NCBI GenBank assembly: GCA_900555105.1
Contig: USJP01000022.1
Span: 1-11,160 of the forward strand
DNA: 11,160 bases
Direction of reading: 5' to 3'
Source: an uncultured Coriobacteriaceae bacterium
GTDB taxonomy: Bacteria > Actinomycetota > Coriobacteriia > Coriobacteriales > UMGS124
A model generated the notes under the pieces. It did no database searches. It saw only the letters and a program-made list of their open reading frames with translations, and had not been told where the DNA came from. Positions within the stretch are counted from its first letter, which is position 1; every line of letters begins with the position of its first letter. A program made the position numbers and the translations under genes. This document shows positions 1 through 8,021 of the stretch, one piece after another.

Positions 1-437
1 CTCGTCCTTCGTGCACATGTTGTGGTGCAGCAGCTCCTCGCGCAGCACCTGGCGTACGGTCATGCGCGGGTTGAGCGAGGAATAGGGATCCTGGAAGATC
101 ATCTGGATGTCTTTGCAGCTGTTGCGCAGCTCATGCTTGGAAAGCTGAGAGAAGTCTACGCCTGCAAAGACGACCTTGCCGCCCGTGGGGTTGTACAGGT
201 TGATGACCGTGCGGGCAAGCGTGGACTTGCCGCAGCCCGACTCGCCCACCAGACCGAGTGTCTCGCCTGCGTTGAGGGTGAACGACACATGGTCCACGGC
301 GGTGAGGTGCTTGCGCTCCTTGCGCATGACGGCGTCGAGCACTCCGTACTTGAGGGGGAAGCTCTTGCACAGGTCAGTCACCTCAAGCAGGGGCGCGCCC
401 TGTGCGGCAGCCTTGGGGGCCTTCGTCTCTTCGGCCA

Positions 438-438
<1 letters not shown>
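1..438 (-). CDS. dppF: Peptide ABC transporter ATP-binding protein DppF/OppF (partial, C-terminus missing)
   Basis: This is the second ATPase subunit of a peptide-type ABC importer, working on the cytoplasmic face as a partner of DppD. The window holds the first 146 codons and the gene runs off the left edge; family members are usually 310-340 residues. Seen directly: Walker [10 protein letters not shown] at residues 65-73 and the Q-loop IFQDPYSSLNP from about 114. The signature motif, Walker B and H-loop would lie outside. The ATG overlaps the dppD stop codon (TAATG on the minus strand), with GGGAGG 9 nt upstream, so translation is probably coupled. The extended N-terminus between the first beta strand and Walker A (LLEVTDLCKSFPLK then MRKERKHLTAVDHVSF) is typical of OppF/DppF rather than OppD. 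Substrate cannot be read from the ATPase. Confidence 0.93.
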
Positions 439-1547
<1,109 letters not shown>

Positions 1548-1562
1548 GTCTCAGGCCCCCTT

Positions 1563-2438
1563 CTAGTCCTTGGTCCTGAGCAGGTCGTTGAGGCCGTCGC
1601 CGAAGAGCGAGAAGCCAAGGCCAACGATCGCCATGACGATGCCGGGCATGGAGGAAATCCACCAATAGCCGCCGAGCAAGTAGCTCTTGCCGCTGGAGAT
1701 GATGGAGCCCCACTCAAGGGTGGCGGCGTCCACGCCCAGGCCCAGGAAGCTCATGGAGGCGGCGGTCATGATGCACATGACGATGTCGGAGGCCGCGTAC
1801 ACCACGGAGCTGGAGATGACGTTGGGCAGGATGTGGCGGAAGATGATCTTCGCGTCGGAGTAGCCCAGGGTCTTGGCTGCCTGCACGTACTCGGAGTTCT
1901 TGGCGATGAGGACCTCGGAGCGCACCAGACGCGTGTAGGGAGGCCAGCTCACGATCCACATGGCGATGAGCAGGTTCATGACGCCGTTGCCCAGGATTGC
2001 CACGATGGCGATGGCCAGGACCATGAACGGGAACGCCACGAAGATGTCGAGGACGCGCATGATGATGGTGTCGAGCTTACCGCCGTAGTAGCCACAGACA
2101 AGGCCCAGGAGCGTGCCCACCACGAAGGGCAGGGCCACCGAGCCCAAACCGATGAGCAGGTCCAGGCGCGTGGCCGCGATGACCATGGTATAGATGTCGC
2201 GGCCGTAGTTGTCGGTGCCGAACCAGTGCTCGGCGCTGGGCGCCTGGAGCATGGCGGTGAAGTCCATGAGGTCGGTGACGGGCTTGGCCGCGTTAGGCGC
2301 GAAGAGCGTGGGGAAGGCCGCCACGACAAACGCCAGCGCCACGATGATGGCGCCGATGACAAGGCTGGGGCTGCGGCGCCAAATCGGGATCTTCTTGACC
2401 TTGGTGCGCTTGGGAGCGAGTGCTGCAGTGTCTGCCAT
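1563..2438 (-). CDS. dppC: Peptide ABC transporter permease DppC/OppC
   Basis: Inner-membrane permease of 291 residues that pairs with DppB. Seen: a basic cytoplasmic N-terminus (KRTKVKK), first membrane helix at about 25-47, the extracytoplasmic HWFGTDNYGRD motif (71-81) characteristic of DppC/OppC, several further hydrophobic helices, and the EAA coupling loop at about 184-206 (YVQAAKTLGY to HILPN) that contacts the ATPases. The C-terminus FSLFGDGLNDLLR is also typical. The length is normal for the family. The ATG overlaps the dppB stop (TAATG), with GGGAG about 12 nt upstream inside dppB, so translation is likely coupled. Nothing is broken or missing. Confidence 0.95.
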   Translation of the reverse strand: MADTAALAPKRTKVKKIPIWRRSPSLVIGAIIVALAFVVAAFPTLFAPNAAKPVTDLMDFTAMLQAPSAEHWFGTDNYGRDIYTMVIAATRLDLLIGLGSVALPFVVGTLLGLVCGYYGGKLDTIIMRVLDIFVAFPFMVLAIAIVAILGNGVMNLLIAMWIVSWPPYTRLVRSEVLIAKNSEYVQAAKTLGYSDAKIIFRHILPNVISSSVVYAASDIVMCIMTAASMSFLGLGVDAATLEWGSIISSGKSYLLGGYWWISSMPGIVMAIVGLGFSLFGDGLNDLLRTKD

Positions 2439-3388
2439 TATTTCTCATCTCCCAACTTGATGCGGTGGTCGAGCACCGAGTACAGGATGTCGGTGACGAG
2501 GTTTACGACGAGCGTGATGATGACGAACACCATGACGCAGGCCTGAACGGTGGCGTAGTCGCGGCCCGTGACCGACTGTACGAGCAGGGCGCCGATGCCC
2601 GGCAGGCCGAAGATGTTCTCGATGATGACCGAGCCGGACAGCATGCCGATGATGCGCATCGACAGCAGCGTGGCCGTGGGGATAAGGGCGTTGCGAAGCA
2701 CGTAACCCGTGGAGATCACCCAGCTGGACAGGCCCTTGGAGCGGCCGAAGTCCACGTAGTCGGCATTGCGCACGTCAACGACGTTGTTGCGCACGTTGCG
2801 GATGACGACTGCGATGGAGGAGAAGGCCAGGGTGAAGCCAGGAAGGATGAGCGCCTCAAAGTGCTCGGGCCACGTCTTGCCCCAGCCGGAGGTGGGGAAG
2901 ATGCCCAGGTTCACGCCGAAGATGATGAGCAGCACCAGGCCTACCCAGAACGAGGGGGCGGCCAGGCCGATCAGGGCGAAGATGCGCGTGAGGACGTCGG
3001 GCAGCTTGTCCTTCTTCACGCCGGCCATGTAGCCCAGGGGCAGTGCCACGATGACGGTGAAGATCGTGGCGGTGAGGGCCAGGCACAGGGTCACCTGCAT
3101 GCGCGAGGCGATGAGCTGCGAGACGGGCATCTTGTAGATGGTCGACGAGCCCAGGTCGCCCTGCACGAGGTTGCTCACGTACACGGTGAACTGCGTCCAC
3201 AGCGATGCGTTGAGGCCCATCTGCTCTTTGAGGGCCTCATACACCTTGGGGTCGATCTTGTCGCCCAGCGTTGCGAGGGCCGCATCGCCAGGCAGAAGGC
3301 GCATAAGCAGAAATATCGCGATGATTGCAATGATGAGCACGGGGATCATCTGCAACACACGTTTCACGATGTAACGGAATGTTTCCAC
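2438..3388 (-). CDS. dppB: Peptide ABC transporter permease DppB/OppB
   Basis: Membrane permease of 316 residues, the first of the two pore subunits. Seen: N-terminal RYIVKRVLQMIPVL followed by a membrane helix (about 11-29), LLPGDAA (31-37), the large extracytoplasmic loop containing GLNASLWTQF and LVQGDLGSS typical of DppB, the EAA loop at about 209-237 (ADYVDFGRSKGL to LRNALIP), and ENIFGLPGIG (257-266) before the last helices. It starts with GTG; the choice is supported by a strong AAAGGAGG 7 nt upstream. Its stop overlaps dppC. It is separated from dppA by 210 nt containing two hairpins, so it may be expressed at a lower level than the binding protein. Confidence 0.95.
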   Translation of the reverse strand: METFRYIVKRVLQMIPVLIIAIIAIFLLMRLLPGDAALATLGDKIDPKVYEALKEQMGLNASLWTQFTVYVSNLVQGDLGSSTIYKMPVSQLIASRMQVTLCLALTATIFTVIVALPLGYMAGVKKDKLPDVLTRIFALIGLAAPSFWVGLVLLIIFGVNLGIFPTSGWGKTWPEHFEALILPGFTLAFSSIAVVIRNVRNNVVDVRNADYVDFGRSKGLSSWVISTGYVLRNALIPTATLLSMRIIGMLSGSVIIENIFGLPGIGALLVQSVTGRDYATVQACVMVFVIITLVVNLVTDILYSVLDHRIKLGDEK

Positions 3389-3395
3389 GCCTTCC

Positions 3396-3403
3396 CCTCC
3401 TTT
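3396..3403 (-). promoter_or_regulatory. Ribosome-binding site deciding the dppB GTG start
   Basis: On the minus strand AAAGGAGG lies 7 nt before the GTG at 3388-3386, a near-ideal anti-16S match and spacing. It supports the non-ATG start of dppB and marks it as an independently well-translated gene despite the long gap after dppA. Confidence 0.8.
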
Positions 3404-3416
3404 CTATTCTCTCCTT

Positions 3417-3447
3417 GTGTGCGAACATAAATTGTATATGCGCACAC
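3417..3447 (-). other. Hairpin just upstream of the dppB ribosome-binding site
   Basis: GTGTGCG (3417-3423) pairs perfectly with CGCACAC (3441-3447). Inside, CATA/TATG extends the stem past a 2-nt bulge around a 7-nt AT-rich loop. It lies about 14 nt 5' of the dppB Shine-Dalgarno on the transcript. There is no T-run, so it is not a terminator. It could be a processing or stabilising stem protecting the dppBCDF message; that role is inference. Confidence 0.55.
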
Positions 3448-3503
3448 CTTCCATACACGAAACGCTAAGCATACACGCTTTTTTACTCGCAACTACATCA
3501 AAT

Positions 3504-3535
3504 GGGGCCGCGATGGATTTTTCCACCGCAGCCCC
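3504..3535 (-). other. Hairpin downstream of dppA (dppA-dppB intergenic)
   Basis: GGGGC (3504-3508) pairs with GCCCC (3531-3535), GCG with CGC, and TGG with CCA, with two single mismatches and a 6-nt loop ATTTTT. It lies about 64 nt beyond the dppA stop codon. No U-run follows on either strand, so it looks like a 3' stabiliser or partial attenuator rather than a full terminator. Such stems after binding-protein genes commonly give more binding protein than permease; that is inference here. The rest of the 210-nt gap holds no convincing gene. Confidence 0.55.
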
Positions 3536-3598
3536 CCATATATTTGCATTGTTACGCCTTGGGCGCGCGCCCGGTAAAGCCCAACCCTCGCGTGAGGA

Positions 3599-5146
3599 TT
3601 AGGCCTCGCGGGCAAGATCCTCGAAGCGGTAGTTGCCCAGAGGAGTCTGGACCCAGCCGGTGACTGCCTTGTTCATGGCGTTGCACCAAGGGGTGACCAT
3701 GAGCGGCACGTAGATGGCCAGCTCGCGCAGCTTCTGCTGGATCTGGGCGTAGAGGTCCTTGCGCTTCTCCTCGTCGAGCTCGATGAGGGCGTCGGAGTTG
3801 AGCTGCTTCGTCTCGTCGTCGAACTCCATGCCGGAGTAGTAGCCGCTGGTGACGCTGTAGTCGAACACGAACTGCATCATCTCTGCGGGGTCGGTGACGT
3901 CGTCGTTCCAGCCGCAGATGATGAAGTCGTAGTTGGAAGGATCATTGCGGGCGGCGGAGTAGGCCGTGGCCTCAATCTGGTTGAAGTTCACGGTCACGCC
4001 GATCTGCGCCCACTGCTTCATGAGGATCATGCCGATCTGCTGATAGGTCTCGTTGCCCTCGCGCATCAGCAGGGTGAGCTCGAACGGGCCGACGCCGGCC
4101 TCGGCGAGCAGGGACTTCGCCTTCTCGATGTCGCCGGAGGGCTGGTCGGAGGCATAGTAGAACTCAGAGGTGGGGTTGATGATGGAGCTGGCGGGCGTGG
4201 CGTAGCCGAAGGTGATGGTGTCCACGAACTCCTGGGCGTTGGTGGCCAGGTAGAGGGCCTCGCGCACCTTGGGGTCGGCGAGCTTCTCGTTCTTGGTGTT
4301 CAGCGACAGCCAGTACACCGTGGTGGAGGGGTCGGCCTCGACGCTGATGTTGGGGTCGCCCTCGAGCTGCATCATGCCGGAGAAGGACAGGTCGGTGGCA
4401 GCGTCGATGTCGCCGCCCTGCAGCTGGATGATGCGGGCCGCGTCGTCGGAGACGATCTTGAACTCGACGGTCTTGGTGAGGGGCTTGCCCTCGACGCGGT
4501 AGTTGGGGTTGGCCTCAAGCGTGAGGTACTCGCCCCTCTTCCACTCGGAGACGGCGTAGGCGCCGGTGCCGAGGACGCCGTTGTGGTACTCGTCGGCGCC
4601 GACCTTCTCGAAGTAGGCCTTGCTCTGAACGCCCAGGGTGAAGATGCAGAGGTTGGCCAGCGTGGAGGCAGCCTCTTCCTTGGTGTAGACGATGACGGTG
4701 GTGTCGTCGGGGCACTCGACGTGGTCGAGGTTCTCGACGCACATGTGCCAGCTGGAGTCCTCGCTCTCGATGGCGCGGGTGAAGGTCCACTCCCAGTCCT
4801 CGGCGGTGACGGGGGAGCCGTCGGAGAAGACCAGGCCCTCCTGCACGTGGAAGGTGTAGACCTTGCCGTCCTCGGAGATCTCGGGCATGTCGGTGGCCAG
4901 GCAGGGCTCGATGGAGGAGCCGTCGTCGGAGCTCTTCAGCAGGCCGTCGAGGATGAGGTTGAAGATGAAGATGTTCTGGTTGCCCGTGCAGGTGACGGGG
5001 TCGAGGTCGTCGGAGTCGACGGCGCGGCCGATGACGATTTTCTCGGCCGGGTCGGCGTTGGCGACGTTGACGCCGCCGAAGGCGGCCAGGGTGCCCAGGG
5101 CGGCAGAGCTGAGCAGGAAATTGCGGCGGCTAAGCTGAAGGTCCAT
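3599..5146 (-). CDS. dppA: Tat-exported extracellular solute-binding protein, family 5 (DppA/OppA-like)
   Basis: Binding protein of 515 residues that captures ligand outside the membrane and hands it to DppBC. The N-terminus LSRRNFLLSSAALGTLAAFGG is a twin-arginine signal (RR at 7-8) followed by ANA-D at 29-32, a signal peptidase I type site; no lipobox cysteine is visible. Family landmarks: DLDPVTCTGNQ (47-57), DGSPVTAEDWEWTF (109-122), GTGAYAVSEWKRGEYL (193-208) and EANPNY (211-216). GWNDDVTDP (412-420) corresponds to the DppA segment whose aspartate (D408 in E. coli) holds the ligand alpha-amino group; here D416, suggesting an amine-bearing, peptide-like ligand. The ATG at 5146 is preferred over in-frame starts upstream because AAAGGGA precedes it and the Tat signal begins there. 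Confidence 0.93.
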   Translation of the reverse strand: MDLQLSRRNFLLSSAALGTLAAFGGVNVANADPAEKIVIGRAVDSDDLDPVTCTGNQNIFIFNLILDGLLKSSDDGSSIEPCLATDMPEISEDGKVYTFHVQEGLVFSDGSPVTAEDWEWTFTRAIESEDSSWHMCVENLDHVECPDDTTVIVYTKEEAASTLANLCIFTLGVQSKAYFEKVGADEYHNGVLGTGAYAVSEWKRGEYLTLEANPNYRVEGKPLTKTVEFKIVSDDAARIIQLQGGDIDAATDLSFSGMMQLEGDPNISVEADPSTTVYWLSLNTKNEKLADPKVREALYLATNAQEFVDTITFGYATPASSIINPTSEFYYASDQPSGDIEKAKSLLAEAGVGPFELTLLMREGNETYQQIGMILMKQWAQIGVTVNFNQIEATAYSAARNDPSNYDFIICGWNDDVTDPAEMMQFVFDYSVTSGYYSGMEFDDETKQLNSDALIELDEEKRKDLYAQIQQKLRELAIYVPLMVTPWCNAMNKAVTGWVQTPLGNYRFEDLAREA

Positions 5147-5292
5147 GCGTGTATCCCTTTCGTATCCCCGTCCTCGGGCTGAGGCCGGGTCGTGCCCTTG
5201 TGCTGAAGGCGTCAGGCTGTGCCGGACCGTCCCAACACCGTGCCTTGCATTGTGGCAGCGGAAAATGCGAAGGGGGCCGCAAACGGCGCAGA

Positions 5293-5308
5293 TTTCCACA
5301 CTTGGAAA
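5293..5308. promoter_or_regulatory. Perfect inverted repeat TTTCCA-N4-TGGAAA in the dppA leader
   Basis: TTTCCA (5293-5298) and TGGAAA (5303-5308) form an exact 6-4-6 palindrome just beyond the terminator-like hairpin. It also sits inside a larger inverted repeat, GGGGGCC (5272-5278) with GGCCCCC (5314-5320). It could be a DNA operator for the divergent promoters or an RNA hairpin in the leader; the sequence alone does not decide. Confidence 0.45.
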
Positions 5309-5312
5309 CAAA

Positions 5313-5350
5313 AGGCCCCCGGCCAGATTAAAAGTGCTGGTCGAGGGCCT
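5313..5350 (-). terminator. Terminator-like hairpin in the dppA leader
   Basis: Read on the minus strand, AGGCCC-TC-GACCAG pairs across a 10-nt AT-rich loop with CTGGCC-GG-GGGCCT, giving 12 pairs with one wobble and a 2x2 internal loop, and is followed at once by TTTTGTTT. That is an intrinsic terminator oriented toward dppA, ending about 165 nt before its start codon. No complete minus-strand gene lies upstream to be terminated, so it is either a leader attenuator of dppA or an insulator against antisense transcription from the creatininase side. Confidence 0.6.
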
Positions 5351-5430
5351 ATCGCTGAAATCTTATGTTAATTTGCGCGCATGAACGGGAGGTTAAAATC
5401 TCCACAGAAGCGCGCTGGGCGCCGGCGAAC

Positions 5431-5445
5431 GGCGGAATTTCCGCC
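5431..5445. promoter_or_regulatory. 15-bp palindrome GGCGGAA-T-TTCCGCC between the divergent operons
   Basis: Exact 7-1-7 inverted repeat, roughly midway between dppA and the first creatininase-family gene. No T-run follows on either strand, so a terminator is unlikely and an operator is possible. The 517-nt divergent region (5147-5663) also holds a weaker nested repeat (GCGCGC at 5375-5380 and 5410-5415 around GGAG/CTCC). I see no convincing complete gene in it. Minus-strand promoter boxes for dppA could not be assigned with confidence. Confidence 0.4.
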
Positions 5446-5571
5446 ACCTGCGGCCTTAGAACTCGGCGACGACCTCGGGGGTAAGCGAGGCCACGCTTGC
5501 CACGGCCACGTAAGGTTGAGGCGGCGAGGGGCCCGGCACGGTCTTGGCGATTGAGGAGAGTTGCGCTTCCG

Positions 5572-5602
5572 TTTACAAGATGCAAACGTTGGAGGCTAGA
5601 AT
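5572..5602 (+). promoter_or_regulatory. Candidate sigma-70 promoter of the creatininase cluster
   Basis: TTTACA (5572-5577, five of six to consensus) and TAGAAT (5597-5602, five of six) are separated by 19 nt, slightly long. Transcription would begin near 5609, leaving a 5' UTR of about 55 nt before the ATG at 5664. It fits divergent transcription from the dpp operon. Confidence 0.45.
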
Positions 5603-5663
5603 GGCGCTCGTTCAATTCGGGCGACCGACATCGCGCCGGCCGCATCAACGAAAGGGGACCGCC

Positions 5664-6506
5664 ATGCGTTTGGCTCGCATCACTTGGCCTCAGTGCCAGG
5701 CCTATTTCAAAGACAACGACACCGTGCTTATCGGCGTGGGATCCATTGAGTGTCACGGCTTGCACAACCCGCTCGGCACCGACACCATGGCGCCCGACTA
5801 TCTCATGGACCTCATCGAGGCCCGCGAGCCCGACGTGCTCATCGCCCCCACCGTGCCCTACGGCGCCACCGACGACCTCATGGGCTTCCCGGGCACCGTG
5901 TCGCTGGGCGTGCAGGGCCTTATCGACGTCCTCATGAGCATCTGCGACTCCCTGTATGCCTACGGCGCGCGTCGCTTTGTCTTCGTGAACGGCCACGGCG
6001 GCAACGTCAAGTCCATCGCCACGGTGTGCTCGGCCCTCAATGAACAAGGCTGCATCGCCGTCCTCATGAACTGGTGGAAGATGGCCCCTCAGCTCAACCC
6101 CGCATGGGGCGGCGGCCACGGCGACGGTATGGAGACGAGCGCCAACCTCGCCATCGATCCCGAGAGCGTGGATATGACGGCGCTTGCCCCCGAGGCACTG
6201 CGCGATGACTTCGGCCCCTCGCTCAAGACGACAGGTTGGGTGAGCGTGGAGTGGGACGGCGTGTCGGTCGACATGCCCCGCCCGCTCGTGCGCATGGCCT
6301 CCAACGGCTGGGTGGCCGAGGGCCACGACAACCCGCCCGAGACCGCCAGTGCCGAGTTGGGCAAGGCCATGCTCGAGGGCACGGCCGACTACATCGCTCG
6401 CTTCGTGGCCAACCTGCGTGATGTGGAGCTGCCCGAGCCGCTGTGCTACGAGGACGAAACCGCCAAGGGACTGGCATACATCGAGGGTCTCAAGGCTGGC
6501 AAATAG
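5664..6506 (+). CDS. Creatininase-family metal-dependent amidohydrolase, paralog 1
   Basis: Cytoplasmic enzyme of 280 residues in the creatininase / formamide-hydrolase family (PF02633), whose members cleave amide bonds of small cyclic or formylated substrates using two divalent metals. Seen: GSIECHGLHNPLGTD with E29, H31 and D40 as expected metal ligands, FPGT (75-78), NGHGGN with H111, NWWKM (136-140) and GHGDGMETS with E157. The ATG at 5664 is preferred over an in-frame start 120 nt upstream because AAAGGGGA precedes it and MRLARITWPQ aligns with the start of the next gene. By hand, the first 160 residues align gap-free with paralog 2 at about 52% identity. It has about 20 extra C-terminal residues. 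The exact substrate is unknown. Confidence 0.9.
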   Translation: MRLARITWPQCQAYFKDNDTVLIGVGSIECHGLHNPLGTDTMAPDYLMDLIEAREPDVLIAPTVPYGATDDLMGFPGTVSLGVQGLIDVLMSICDSLYAYGARRFVFVNGHGGNVKSIATVCSALNEQGCIAVLMNWWKMAPQLNPAWGGGHGDGMETSANLAIDPESVDMTALAPEALRDDFGPSLKTTGWVSVEWDGVSVDMPRPLVRMASNGWVAEGHDNPPETASAELGKAMLEGTADYIARFVANLRDVELPEPLCYEDETAKGLAYIEGLKAGK

Positions 6507-6585
6507 CAACGCGTACTGTATGGTTGAAGGTTGCTGTAAACCCTAAAGGTCGCAGCTTATCGCCTTGTTTGAAAGGAAACCCACC

Positions 6586-7362
6586 ATGCGTCTTGAACGT
6601 AGCACATACCCTCAAGTAGAGGCTTATCTTGAAGGTAATGACACCGTGCTCATGCTCTTTGGCTCCACCGAGCAGCACGGCAAGCACAACCCGTTGGGCA
6701 CCGACTCGTTCGCTCCGCAGAAGCTCTCCGAGCTCATCGAGAAGGACCTGCCGGGACTCCTCATCGCGCCTATCCTGCCTTTCGGCTCCTCGCCTCGTTT
6801 CGTCGAGTTCCCAGGCACGTTCAACCTGGGCGACCAGCTCTACCTTGCCGTGGTGAAGAAGCTTTGCGAGAACCTTTACGATCAGGGCTTCCGTCACTTC
6901 GTGTTCTTGAACGGCCACGGCGGCAACTCCAAGGCGCTCACCGAGTGCCAGCTCGACCTTGCCCAGAAGGGCTGCCGTGCGGCATTGCTCAACTGGTGGA
7001 GCATGGTGGCCGACTTCAACCCGGAGTGGGCCGGCGGCCACGGTGGCGGCCAGGAGACGAGCGCCAACCTCTACATCGACCCCACCATGGTGGACCTCGA
7101 CAGCGTGGAGGGCATGGGTCTCATCAACGACCTGGGCGACGACATGCCCAGCGTCCACTTCGATACCGTGAAGTACAAGGGCGTGAGCGTGACGGTGCCT
7201 CGCCCCACCAACTACTACGCCGATAACGGCTGGATCGGTCCCGACGACCCCAAGAAGGCCAGTGCCGAATGGGGCCGCGAGATGATGGAGACTGTGGCCG
7301 CCTGGATGGTCGACTTCATCCAGGCTTTCTCCAAGACTCCTCTGCCCGATTCCGAGGACTAA
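6586..7362 (+). CDS. Creatininase-family metal-dependent amidohydrolase, paralog 2
   Basis: 258-residue cytoplasmic enzyme of the same family (PF02633), 79 nt after paralog 1 with no terminator between, so probably co-transcribed. Expected metal ligands are all present: GSTEQHGKHNPLGTD (E29, H31, D40), NGHGGN (H111) and GHGGGQETS (H152, E157); NWWSM (136-140) matches paralog 1. The ATG at 6586 follows GAAAGGAAA and aligns with the start of paralog 1; a TTG start 21 nt earlier is possible but less likely. Differences cluster at 41-56, 63-74 and 85-98, and in the C-terminal third, which suggests different substrates or a heteromeric enzyme. Family members usually form hexamers. Reaction unknown; MftE-like peptidase or formamide hydrolase roles are alternatives. 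Confidence 0.9.
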   Translation: MRLERSTYPQVEAYLEGNDTVLMLFGSTEQHGKHNPLGTDSFAPQKLSELIEKDLPGLLIAPILPFGSSPRFVEFPGTFNLGDQLYLAVVKKLCENLYDQGFRHFVFLNGHGGNSKALTECQLDLAQKGCRAALLNWWSMVADFNPEWAGGHGGGQETSANLYIDPTMVDLDSVEGMGLINDLGDDMPSVHFDTVKYKGVSVTVPRPTNYYADNGWIGPDDPKKASAEWGREMMETVAAWMVDFIQAFSKTPLPDSED

Positions 7363-7377
7363 GGAATTCGACGCGGC

Positions 7378-7980
7378 ATGCGTGGGACGCGGGCGGGAGC
7401 ACAGACAGCGCTAGAGGGCATCGAGGTCGTGCGCTCACGGCGCAAGACGCTTGCCCTTGAGGTGAAGGCTCCCGCCCGCGTTATCGTGCGCGCCCCCATG
7501 CGCACCTCGCAGAAGGCGATTTGCGAATTTGTGGAGAGCCACCGTGCCTGGATCGCTGCGGCACTTGCGCGTGTGCAAGCCCGCCAGGAGGCGTGTGCTC
7601 AGGCCGTCCAGCAAGAGGGCCTGCTGACCGAGGAGGACCTTGCGACGCTTGCGCGCCAGGCCCGCCTGATAATCCCGGCACGCGTTGAGCACTTCGCCGC
7701 CCAGATAGGCGTGACCTATGGCCGCATAACCCTGCGATGCCAAAAAACGCGCTGGGGCAGCTGCTCGACGGCGGGCAACCTCAACTTCAACGTGCTGCTC
7801 ACGCTCGCCCCGCCCGAGGTGCTCAACTACGTGGTGATTCACGAGCTGTGCCACCGCCTTGAGATGAACCACTCCGCACGCTTCTGGGACCTTGTCAGCC
7901 GTTACGACCCCGACCAGCGCCTCCATCGCGCCTGGCTCAAGGAGCACGGCTCGATGCTGCTTGCCCGCGCCGGGAAGTAG
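7378..7980 (+). CDS. YgjP-like (DUF45) metal-dependent hydrolase
   Basis: 200-residue protein of the YgjP/DUF45 family (PF01863). Seen: the TRWGSCS motif (124-130), NLNFNVLL (134-141), and the zinc site HELCH (H155, E156, H159) with a third ligand in NHSARFW (H165), followed by the usual basic C-terminus. There is no signal peptide or membrane segment, so it is cytoplasmic. The fold is that of M48-type metallopeptidases, but the E. coli relative has been reported as a UTP pyrophosphatase, so peptidase activity is not assured. It begins 15 nt after paralog 2, with AAGGA about 11 nt upstream of the ATG, so it is likely the last gene of the creatininase transcript. Whether it shares that pathway is unclear; the family is a common stand-alone housekeeping gene. 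Confidence 0.88.
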   Translation: MRGTRAGAQTALEGIEVVRSRRKTLALEVKAPARVIVRAPMRTSQKAICEFVESHRAWIAAALARVQARQEACAQAVQQEGLLTEEDLATLARQARLIIPARVEHFAAQIGVTYGRITLRCQKTRWGSCSTAGNLNFNVLLTLAPPEVLNYVVIHELCHRLEMNHSARFWDLVSRYDPDQRLHRAWLKEHGSMLLARAGK

Positions 7981-7989
7981 ACGGCGTTT

Positions 7990-8016
7990 AGGCGGGATGG
8001 GCCGGTGCCGCCTTTC
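7990..8016 (+). terminator. Weak terminator candidate after the YgjP-like gene
   Basis: AGGCGG (7990-7995) pairs with CCGCCT (8008-8013) around a 12-nt loop and is followed by only a short TTC. The position, 10 nt after the stop codon, is right for a terminator, but the U-tract is poor. It could end the creatininase transcript only partially. Confidence 0.35.
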
Positions 8017-8021
8017 AATAT

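Noticed and set aside
5147..5312. Guanidine-I (ykkC) riboswitch in the dppA leader
   Set aside because: Only a short ACGGTCCG-like string is present on the minus strand; the surrounding conserved helices of ykkC are absent.
5349..6509. 386-codon minus-strand frame antisense to the first creatininase-family gene
   Set aside because: It overlaps a gene with conserved metal-binding motifs, and its translation looks like an antisense shadow.
5664..7362. Mycofactocin-type RiPP locus (MftE peptidase)
   Set aside because: The paralogs resemble MftE at family level only. No radical SAM enzyme, MftB-like protein or precursor peptide with a C-terminal Val-Tyr was found in the window.
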